Shown piece after piece: positions 55,830 to 64,000 of a DNA stretch of 64,000 nt (its first letter is position 1; each line of letters starts with the position of its first letter). Position numbers and translations under genes: made by a program. The stretch covers positions 78,922,607-78,986,606 of the forward strand of contig CM077005.1 of the NCBI GenBank assembly GCA_039090855.1, read 5' to 3'. The DNA is from Macrothele yani. Its lineage: Eukaryota > Arthropoda > Arachnida > Araneae > Macrothelidae. The notes under the pieces were generated by a model, which saw only the letters and a list, made by a program, of their open reading frames with translations, ran no database searches and had not been told where the DNA came from.

Positions 55830-57640
55830 AACACAACATAGCACATTAGTATGGTGTTGGTCCACCTTTGGCCTTAATGCATGCACTGACCCTTCAAGAC
55901 ATGCTTTCGACAAGGTTTTGGAACACAGCTATAGGCATGCACAGAGTCGCAGAATATAGACATACACGCGTACGCTGTATGCGGATAGTTTGCAAATTAT
56001 TAGCAGATTTTGCAGATAGTTTTTGCTTATAGATTAAAAAACTAAAAATGTTATTTACAGCAATTAAAACACTTACTCAAGGCTTTACTTAGATTAATAT
56101 ATTTAATTCTATCTTAACGTGAGAATGTTCAACTATTTTTCACATCTTCCGATAGTGAGTTCTTTTGTTTTTACAGACGTTTCTGGCCTTTTGATTTTAT
56201 CAAGGCCTGTTCTCAATATATAGGAACTGTAACAAAAGTTTTGTTTACACAGAAAGATTTTTCAAATTTTATTGCCAGGTTACTGTTGCACTTGCCAGTT
56301 ATTAAAATAAAATATTTTCCTTATGTATTTTATAAGTACTATTTTTGAATTAAGTTGTTAAAATGCTATATATAATTTTTGAAGGTTCATTAAGGGAACT
56401 GCTTTTCTAGATATTAAAACTTTCTTTAATTAGTCTCTTGTTTTTATGAGGTTCATAGTGCAAAATTTTAAAGTTTTGGCCTTAAGGTCCATTTTACATA
56501 CATTTTTGCGGATTCAGTCGTAATGTACTTTTGTCCTCTCTAGAATCTGTAATGTTCTAATAATTATTCACTGTTATATTAATTTTTCTGTAAATTATCT
56601 CGTTCTATTGTTATCGTGATTCACATGTTGCAGCAAGTTTTCGGTTTCAATGGTTGTGTACGCAGATACATTTTATTTTTATACAACTCCGGGTATGCAC
56701 TTCAATTCAGTACATAATGCTGCCACTAACTGTTGCTTAGTAATAAGCCTTGGTTCCAAACTTCTTATGTGGTGCTTCTAATTCATCCCATAGGTGCTCT
56801 ATGGGATTAAGATCAAGGCTCTGTGCTGGCCAGTCCACACAAGATACAGAATTATCAGCAAACCACGCCGTAACAGTCCTTGCTTTATGGTTCGGTGCAT
56901 TATCCTGCTGGTACCAACAAGGCTCAGTTCCATAGTATTGCCACAAAATGGTAAGGGCATAATTGTCCAGAATATCAAGGTAGACGTGCTGGTTAACAGG
57001 TTTATCCACGATAACCAATGGTCCGGGACCATACCACGAAAAACACCCCCACACGAGTACACCGCCAGCTCCAAACTTGACCGTAAAAACAGTACACTGT
57101 GATAAATAGCGTTCCCCCGGCTGCTGCCATACCCACACACAGCTATCAGACTGATGGATCGTCTCTCTAGATTCATCAGTCTATAGGACCTGTTTCCATT
57201 GATCTACAGTCCACGATAAATGTCCTTTACACGATGCTAAATGACAAGTTGCATTCAGAGTGGAGATGAAAGGCTTATGAGCAACCGCAGTACCACGGTA
57301 ACCCATGGAATGAAATTCTCTGCAAATGTTAAGTGTACACACCGAGGTTCCAGCATTTTTACTAACTTGTACACTGAGGTCTTGTGCAGTACTCCGTCTG
57401 TTAGCTGTAACGACTCTCCTGAGGCTTCGACGTCCTCTATCACTGATTTTCTTTGGTCTGCCTGTACGTTTTGCTGCTTCAGGCACGCCATGTGTCTTTC
57501 ACTTATTCAGTACATCCAAAACTGTTGACTTGGGTATGTTTAAATGCCCATCGGTTTCTCTTATGGACAGCCCACTAATATAGCACCCAACAATCTTTCC
57601 TTTCTCAAAGTCAGTTCTCTCCAGCCACAACATTTTCACT
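55830..57640 (-). pseudogene. Tc1-type transposase interrupted by insertion
   Basis: The N-terminal HTH (GLSIRETDGHLNIPKSTVLDV near 57590-57530) leads to KRTGRPKKISDRGRRSLRRV (57470). After a stop near 57183 come GAGGVLVWGCFSWYGPGPLV and CWYQQDNAPNHKARTV (second Asp) at about 57070-56860, and WPAQSLDLNPIEHLWDELE (Glu) near 56830-56780. The coding sequence is cut at about 56701, and the C-terminal block (VESMSRRVSACIKAKGGPTPY) lies beyond the insert at 55920-55830. Confidence 0.82.
55943..56700. mobile_element. 750-bp non-coding element, copy B, with 9-bp duplication
   Basis: Inserted in the Tc1 transposase gene. GGCATGCAC (55934-55942) and GGTATGCAC (56692-56700) flank it as a near-perfect 9-bp duplication. 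The termini, AGAGTCGCAG and (reversed) GGAGTTGTAT, share only a short imperfect RGAGTYG inverted repeat. A 9-bp duplication is typical of Mutator-like and some Merlin-like elements, but no transposase is encoded, so the class is inference. Confidence 0.78.
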
Positions 57641-57804
57641 CAACCTCACAGTGCGATATGATTGCGGTCAGCTGCACGCTTGTAGTTATACCGTTTGCAG
57701 CTGTACAGCGCATCTTAACAATGCAGCGGATCCGTTCATTTGCTTTTGAAGGGGTGTCCAGTGACTTTTGTCAAAATAGTGTATAAACTATGTATATATA
57801 TATA

Positions 57805-59327
57805 TATCATCAACCATTATCAATCCACTGCTGGATGAAGGTCTCCACAAGTTTCTTACACAATTGTTTGTCTTGAGCCTGTCTCCTCCATGTCACTCCA
57901 GCAAACTTTCAAATTTCATCCATCCATCTCCCATGGGGTCTTCTTCTGGGTCTTTTCCTGTCCCTTGGAATCCAGTCTAAAATTTCAGTTGTCCATCAAT
58001 GTTCCGTTCGTCTGGCAACATGTCCAGCCCATTGACATTTCAGTGATTTCACTCTGGTCATGATGTTGTCCAATCCCGTCATTTCCCTTATCCACAGGTT
58101 CCTCTTCTTACCTTTCCTGTTTACACCAAGCATGCATCTCTCCATGTTGCTTGGAGTTGTCTGTAGTCTTTGTATGTCTTTTTTAGTTTAGGTCCAGGTC
58201 TCTGCTCCATACGTAAGCACTGGCAGATTGCATTGATTAAACACTTTTCTTTTAAGACATAATGGCATACTGCTCTTAAAACTTGTACTGTTTCTTCCAA
58301 AAGCTCTCCAGGCAAGTTTATACGCCGATTAATTTCTTCATCAATGTGATCCTCACTTGATATCTGCTGCCCAAGATAAATGTAGGTATCGGTTGTCTCA
58401 AGCTTTTCTCCATCAATCGATAAATCTTCGTTTCTTGTATTGTACATCACTTTTGTCTTCTGAAAGTTCATTTTTAATCCCACTTCTTTACTCTTGTCAA
58501 CAAGTTCTTGGATCATACTCTGCAGTTCGGAAGCAAAATGAAGGTGAGTTACGTAATCTCTATTAATCTTAATATCTTTGTTTTCCCAGTTCTGTGATTG
58601 AAAGACATTTTCCAACGTGGCATTAAAGAGCTTCGGAGATATGGTGTCACCTTGTCTCACTCCCTTTCCAATTCTTTTTTGTGCTGTATCCTCAAAGATC
58701 CGAACCTTTGCTCTTGCATTTTCATAGATGTTATTAATAATGCTAATGTATGCATCTTCAATACCGCAGGATTTCAAAGCTATTGTAACTGCTGATGGTT
58801 TCACAGAATCGAAGGCCTTTTCATAGCCAATAAAAGCCATGCATAATGGGAGTTCATATTCTCTTGTTCTTTCAGTTAGTTCTCTCAGTACGTGGATATG
58901 ATCTATTGTGCTGTAGCCACTCCTGAATCCAGCTTGTTCTCTTGGTTGGGCCATGTCTAGTGTTACCTTCAAGCGATGTGAAAGAACCTTAGTGACGATT
59001 TTATAAACCACTGAAAGGAGGCTGATGGGCCTGTAGTTCCGGAGATCCTCAACATCACCTTTTTTTATGTAGCAAGATCATTGTAGCATTATTCCAATCC
59101 TCAGGAATCTTGCCTTCATTCAGACATCTGGTGAAAACTTGGGCAACTATAGTTTTAGTTTCTCCACTTGCTTCTTGTATTATGTCCATGGTAATTCCAT
59201 CTTCTCCTGGAGCTTTTCCCCGCTTCATGTTCTTAATTGCATATGTAACTTCTGCAGGGAGAATTGGAGAGACTTTGGTACTGGTACCTGTCGTAATGTC
59301 TGGATTCGATGTGTCATCCCTTTCATA
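57805..59327 (-). mobile_element. RTE-clade LINE, copy 5, 3' part
   Basis: Minus-strand RT and C-terminal region with a (TA)n tail at 57795-57810. It is interrupted at 59327 by a Tc1 element; the rest is at 61059-62003. It is more diverged from copies 2, 4 and 6 than these are from one another. Confidence 0.88.
58121..59011 (-). pseudogene. RTE reverse transcriptase, copy 5
   Basis: Open from VVYKIVTKVLSHRLKVTLD through IGYEKAFDSV (usual IDYEKAF; an Asp-to-Gly change at an RT catalytic position) and GVRQGDTISPKLFN. A deletion of about 30 bp near 58530 removes the FADD catalytic box entirely (ASELQS follows directly). The C-terminal part is frameshifted near 58170. It is catalytically dead on two counts. 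Confidence 0.85.
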
Positions 59328-59564
59328 TACACTGCTGGCCACCCAAAATGCAACACCAAGAAGGAAGCATCCGATTGGCCTGAAATTCGCAGCATGCGTC
59401 GCCCGCGAGAGGTCATGCAAACGATTAGCGTTCCAGGGCATATGCAAATCATGTGCGCCCGGCATGCCACCGAGAAGCACTATAAGAAGGGTGCACAGAA
59501 GGCAAGTAGTGGAAGTGTGGTGTGCTGCCGGACCTGTGCTTGGGAAGGTTTTTGATACCTCGTC

Positions 59565-60600
59565 ACAGAATACGGCAGTCATTCCAGCACGTTTCGGAGT
59601 TCGACAGAGGACGAATAGTGGCTTATTGCGACAGCGGTTTATCGTACCGAAACATCGGCGCCCGTGTGGGACGACATCCAGCCACGGTGAGGCGAGTATA
59701 GATTCGGCAGGTGCAGGAGGGATGGACCGAAGTGAGCGACTGCCGCGGCACCCCACCTAACGAGAGGACCGGCACGTTGTGCGACGGGCATTGACGGCTC
59801 GCACCGCCACATCACGAACGTTAGCGCAGGAATTAGCGTGTGTTGTGCAACAACCTGTGTCAGCACGAACCATTCGACATCTTCTGCAGGAGCGGGGACT
59901 TGTCGCACGGTGCCCATTGCTCCGATTAACATTGATGTTATACCACCGGCGAGTGCAGAGGCAGTGAGTCGTTAAACGCCGCACCTGGACTACGGAATGG
60001 CACGACATTGTCTTCTCCGACGAATCCCGCTTCTGCCTGCAACACCACGATGGTCGGATTCACGTGTGGCGGCACCGTGGTGAGAGACTGTATGGTTCCA
60101 GCATTATTATGCATCGCCATACCGGTCGGTTGCCTGGTGTTATGGTTTGAGGTGCGATTGGATATGACACCCGCACCCTTCTGGTCCGCATCGCTGGTAT
60201 ACCCAACAGCCACCGCTACACCTTCGACGTTTTGGAGCCTGTAGTCCTCCCTTACCTGCAGGACCTGCCAGCGGCCACGTTTCAACAGGACAAAGCGAGC
60301 CCGCACGTGGCGCGCGTCGTGCAACAATTCTTTGCGGCCCACCAGGTGTCACTGCTGCCGTGGCTCCCCTGTTCTCCCGATATGTCGCCCATTGAACACG
60401 TCTGGTCGCTGATCGGTAACCGAGTCGCCTGGTAAGCACCACCCGCTGCTACACCTGATGAACTGTGGCAACGTGTAGAAGCAGCCTGGACCGACATACC
60501 CAACTCACATCCAAAGCCTCTTTCGTTCGATGCAGCGGTGTGTGGCGGCCATTATTGCTAGCCATGGGGGCCACACGAACTATTGATGTCTGCGTGTTCT
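59565..60600 (+). pseudogene. Tc1-type transposase, GC-rich family, copy 2
   Basis: It resembles the copy at 54145-55253: HTH (SFQHVSEFDRG in shifted frames), HDIVFSDESRFCLQHHDGR (first Asp, intact here near 60000-60055), FQQDKASPHVARVVQ (second Asp retained, N to K), SPDMSPIEHVWSLIG (Glu). Frameshifts near 59690-59760 and at 60110-60140, and a TGA at 60149-60151, disrupt it. The terminal third is repeated at 60657-60990. Confidence 0.85.
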
Positions 60601-60990
60601 GCAAGTCGCTCGTGCCTGTAAGCTCAATCGTTTCATTTTTGTATCTGTTGTTATGTAACAATTCTTTGCGGCCCACCAGGTGTCACTGCTGCCGTGGCTC
60701 CCCTGTTCTCCCGATATGTCGCCCATTGAACACGTCTGGTCGCTGATCGGTAACCGAGTCGCCTGGTAAGCACCACCCGCTGCTACACCTGATGAACTGT
60801 ATCAACGTGTAGAAGCAGCCTGGACCGACATACCCAACTCACATCCAAAGCCTCTTTCGTTCGATGCAGCGGTGTGTGGCGGCCATTATTGCTAGCCATG
60901 GGGGCCACACGAACTATTGATGTCTGCGTGTTCTGCAAGTCGCTCGTGCCTGTAAGCTCAATCGTTTCATTTTTGTATCTGTTGTTATGT
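60323..60990 (+). repeat. 334-bp direct tandem duplication in Tc1 copy 2
   Basis: Units 60323-60656 and 60657-60990 are almost identical; the only difference I noticed is 'ctgtggcaacg' versus 'ctgtatcaacg'. They cover the transposase C-terminus and most of the 3' untranslated part. Confidence 0.9.
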
Positions 60991-61058
60991 TTCAAGTAAA
61001 TCTGGCTTTGCTATCTCGTGTTCTTCTTGGTGTTGCATTTTGGGTGGCCAGCAGTGTA

Positions 61059-62003
61059 GTTTTGAATAGAAATCTTTCACTCTTGTCAAAATTTCGCTTC
61101 TATTTCTTGTTACAGTACCATCTTCTTTTCTCAGAGCTATAATCTGTTTTCTTTCCTTACTGAGATGTCTGTTTGCTCTCTTCAGGCTTTGGTTGTTTTC
61201 AATTGTTTTTCTCACTAGTTCACAATTGAATTTCCTTATGTCTTCAGTGATACTTTTTCGCACTGTCTTGCATAGCTCTATATATTCCATGTTGGAAGTT
61301 ACATCTTTATTTGTCATAATTTCCTTTCTCTTTTGCATCAACATTTTTATTTTTCCTGAAATTTTCTTCACATGTAACTTGTTCTTAGTACAGCCTATTT
61401 TTGTTTGAGTTCTCTGTTAACTTCAGAAATATCCACTTTTTCTGATGTTAGGCTTTCTAAAGCAGGAAATCTGCTCCTCAGTTCCAACTGGAAGGTATTA
61501 TGTTGTTTTTAAGGTTGGTTATGTCAATACATTTTTTTTTCTCTTATGAGCTTGCCACGTTCGAGTGTAGTGTTCAGGTGAATCCTACATCTCACCATTC
61601 TATGGTCACTACCTGTGTTGAACTTGTTTAGCACACTGCAGTCTTCACTGATGAATTTTTTGTTATACATAATAAAATCAATTTCACTTGTCATCCCATT
61701 TGGTTGTATCCATGTCCATTTCCTTTGTGACTTTTTCTTGAAAAAGGAGTTCATGATGAAAAACCTTTCTGCCTTTGCAAACTGTACGAGAGTATTTCCA
61801 CGTTGACTTCTGTTCCCATAACGGAATTTACCAACTGAAGTTTCATTTTGTTGCTGTTGCCCTACTTTTGCATTAAAATCTCCCATAATGATCTTCAAGT
61901 GTTGTATGCCTTTATTTAGATTCCGAATTTCCTCGTGAAATTCTTCAATTTCTTCTTCTAAATGACTTGTGGTGGGTGCATAAGCTTGAATAATCTGAGC
62001 CTG
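61059..62003 (-). mobile_element. RTE-clade LINE, copy 5, upstream part (5' truncated)
   Basis: Continues copy 5 beyond the Tc1 insertion: the linker region and endonuclease back to about 62003, where it stops within the endonuclease and meets (TA)n and the 3' end of copy 6. Confidence 0.87.
61524..61898 (-). pseudogene. RTE endonuclease, copy 5 fragment
   Basis: Open for 124 residues: IIMGDFNAKVGQQQQNETSV (metal-site Asp/Asn), SEIDFIMYNKKF and NTGSDHRMVRCRIHLN (the conserved SDH box). The N-terminal third of the domain is missing because of 5' truncation; a frame change follows KKMY. Confidence 0.82.
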
Positions 62004-62019
62004 TGTATGTATATATATA

Positions 62020-63588
62020 TATCATCATCATCCATTATCAATCCACTGATGGACGAAGGTCTCCCCAAGTTTCCTCCACAACGGTCTGTCTTGTGCCAGT
62101 CTCCTCCATGTCACTCCCGCATACTTTCGAATTTCACCCACCCATCTTCCATGTGGTCTTCTTCTGGGTCTTTTCTTGTCCCTTGGAATCCAATCTAAAA
62201 TTTCGGCTGTCCATCGATGGTCCATCTTTCTGGCAGTATGTCCAGCCCATTACCATTTCAGGGATTTAACTCTGATCATGATGTCTTCCACTCTTGTCAT
62301 TTTTCTGATCCACGAGTTCCTCTTCTTATCTCTCCTGGTTACACCAAGCATGCACCTCTCCATGCTGCTTTGAGTTGTATGCAGCCTTTTTACGTCTCTT
62401 TTAGTTAAGGTCCACGTCTCTGCACCATACGTAAGCACTGGAAGGATGCATTGATCAAACACTTTTCTTTTAAGACATAATGGCATATTGCTCTTGAAAA
62501 CTATGCTGTTTCCTCCAAAAGCTCTCCAGGCAAGTTTTGTACGCCGATTAATTTCTTCATCAATGTGACCCTCACTTGATATCTGCTGTCCTAGATAAAC
62601 GTATGTGTCTGTTCTCTCCAGCTTTTCTCCATCAATCGATAAATCTTCATTTCTTGTGAAAGCATTGAACATCACTTTTGTCTTCTGAAAGTTCATTTTT
62701 AATCCCATTTTTTTACTCTTGTCAGCAAGTTCCTGGATCATACTCTGCAGCTCTGATTAGGTAGTTGCAAAAATGACTACGTCATCAGCAAAACGAAGGT
62801 GGGTTAGATAATCTCCATTAATCTTTATCCCTTTGTTTTCCCAGTTCAGTGATTGAAAGACATTTTCCAATAGGACATAAAAGAGCTTCGGAGATATGGT
62901 GTCACCTTGTCTCACTCCCTTTCCAATTTTTATGTGTGATGTATTTTCAAACAGCCGAATCTTTGCACTTGCATTTTCATAGATGTTATTAATAATATTA
63001 ATGTATGCATCTTCAATACCGCAGGATTTCAGAGCCATTGCAACTGCTGATGGTTTCACCGAATCAAAGGCTTTTTCATAATCGATAAAAGCCATGCACA
63101 ATGGAAGTTCATATTCCCTCGCTCTTTCAATTAGTTCTCTCAGTACGTGGATATGATCTATTGTGCTGTAGCCACTCCTGAATCCAGCTTGTTCTCTCGG
63201 TTGAGCCATGTCCAGTGTCACCTTCAAGCGGTGTGAAAGAACTTTAGTGAAGATTTTATAAACCACTGATAGGAGGCTGATAGGTCTGTAGTTCCTGAGA
63301 TCCTCAATGTCACCTTTTTTATGTAGCAGGGTCATTGTAGCGTTGTTCCAATCCTCAGGAATCTTCCCTTCATTAAGGCATCGAGTGAAAATTTGGGCGG
63401 GTACTGTTTCGATTTCTCCACTTGCTTCTTGTATGATGTCTACAGTAATTCCATCTTCTCCTGGAGCTTTTCCCTGCTTCATGTTTTTGATTGCATGTGC
63501 AACTTCTGCTGGGAGGAGTGGAAGAACTCTGGTACTGGTACTATTCATGATGTCTTGAGTACATGCATCATTCCTTTCATATAATCAT
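62020..63588 (-). mobile_element. RTE-clade LINE, copy 6 (5' truncated)
   Basis: Minus-strand RT and C-terminal region with an ATG/TA repeat tail at 62010-62030. Truncated at 63588. It sits immediately beside the 5' end of copy 5. Confidence 0.9.
62028..63548 (-). pseudogene. RTE reverse transcriptase, copy 6
   Basis: Two open parts. 63548-62757 carries MKQGKAPGEDGIT, NYRPISLL, IDYEKAFDSV, GVRQGDTISPKLF and catalytic FADD. A stop (TAG in place of a Gln/Ser region) ends it at 62757-62759; 62741-62250 then continues in frame to the C-terminal domain, and a final shift near 62250 precedes WTAEILDW to QWIDNG at 62028. Confidence 0.87.
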
Positions 63589-64000
63589 ACCTGCCAGGTT
63601 TTACGATTTTCCCGTAAAATTTACGGAAACGTGACTTGTTTTACGGGCAAAATGTTAATTTTATGGATTTGATGGTTTCTCGAGATTTATTTTCCTTTTT
63701 CGGATGATTTTGCACCCGCTATTAACTTTTTTTATTTAACTTAATCCATTCAAAGTAAAGCGCCGATGTAAGTTACGAACAACTTTTCAGTTATTATAAA
63801 TAAGCTTATTCGTAATGTGTTTGTGGGAACATATGCACAGTTTTCCCACGTGTTAGGTTTTGCGTTGTTTCAGACACTTAAATTTGCGCCGCTCGTAAAC
63901 TAATAAGGATAACAACCTGCTGGGCTTGTTTAACCTTGGGCTTGTTTCTCTTTCGCTGCCACCCCCTTCTCCTTTTCAGATAATGCATTCTTCGTCCCCC
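63589..64000. other. Unassigned; possible transposon end
   Basis: Begins CATACCTGCCAGG with nearby inverted 'cccgtaaaatttacgg', which could be the terminus of another element running off the window. No coding motif. Confidence 0.35.

Larger units (their letters stand above)
55792..57781 (-). mobile_element. Tc1-like transposon split by a 750-bp insertion
   Basis: Ends CACTATATTGATAAAAGTCA (left) and CACTATTTTGACAAAAGTCA (right, reversed) with TA at 55790-55791 and 57782-57783. Without the insert at 55943-56700 it would be about 1.23 kb. The minus strand encodes a transposase. Confidence 0.9.
59330..61056 (+). mobile_element. Tc1-like transposon, GC-rich family, copy 2, inside RTE copy 5
   Basis: Same ends as the element at 53946-55354, with TA at 59328-59329 and 61057-61058. 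It inserted into the LINE sequence 'tttcatata|gttttgaatag'. The extra length (1,727 versus 1,409 bp) comes from a 334-bp direct tandem duplication of its 3' part (60323-60656 and 60657-60990). Confidence 0.93.

Noticed and set aside
1..64000. A novel defence or biosynthetic gene cluster
   Set aside because: All recognisable enzymes are transposases, LINE endonuclease/RT or GIY-YIG domains of mobile elements; there is no operon or cluster of other enzymes.

Overview
This window is AT-rich, repeat-dominated eukaryotic nuclear DNA. The very long introns, the density of decayed transposons and the families present (RTE-type LINEs, Penelope-like elements, several Tc1/mariner families, a tRNA-derived SINE) suggest a large arthropod genome, perhaps an insect. 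That assignment is inference. There is no bacterial, plasmid or viral backbone, no rRNA gene, no functional tRNA gene and no CRISPR array.

The only host gene I can support is on the + strand. It shows one large coding exon (about 11061/11073-11693), a 28-nt microexon (31888-31915) and a third exon (45443-45506). Their splice sites and reading phases agree across introns of about 20 and 13.5 kb. A candidate small exon lies at 45770-45819 and a candidate terminal exon at 49420-49629. I do not recognise the product; the visible part is hydrophilic and Ser/Asn/Asp/Glu-rich.

Layout: 1-3.4 kb holds the 5' half of an RTE LINE, a divergent satellite and a mariner relic. 3.8-7.0 kb is a complete hAT element with an 8-bp target duplication. 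7.3-9.0 kb is a satellite with ~152-bp monomers arranged as a ~455-bp three-monomer higher-order repeat; nearly every monomer carries a CTCF-like motif. 9.6-10.6 kb is a Tc1 relic. 11-14 kb is the first host exon, intron, and a second, inverted array of the 1.4-2.0 kb satellite. 14.8-21.7 kb holds two RTE LINEs head to head, one disrupted by a Penelope-like element. 21.7-26.2 kb is satellites, a 750-bp dispersed element and a fold-back repeat family. 26.2-31 kb is mariner, SINE and Tigger relics in the first intron. 31.9-34.3 kb is the microexon followed 30 bp later by a ~1.1-kb-arm palindrome of two Penelope-like elements. 34.5-43.9 kb is mariner, Tc1 and a triple nest (an IS630-type transposon split by a Tc1 and by a LINE). 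44-49.6 kb is a SINE, the third exon, and two mariner/IS630 relics. 49.8-63.6 kb is RTE copies interleaved with four Tc1-like transposons, two of one family.

The elements do not form a pathway. What they record is a succession of insertions: RTE into dispersed repeat, Tc1 into RTE, LINE and Tc1 into IS630, and a 750-bp element into Tc1. The items most worth following are the CTCF-motif satellite, the intronic Penelope-like palindrome beside the microexon with hammerhead-like cores, the 750-bp element with a 9-bp target duplication, and the unidentified host gene.
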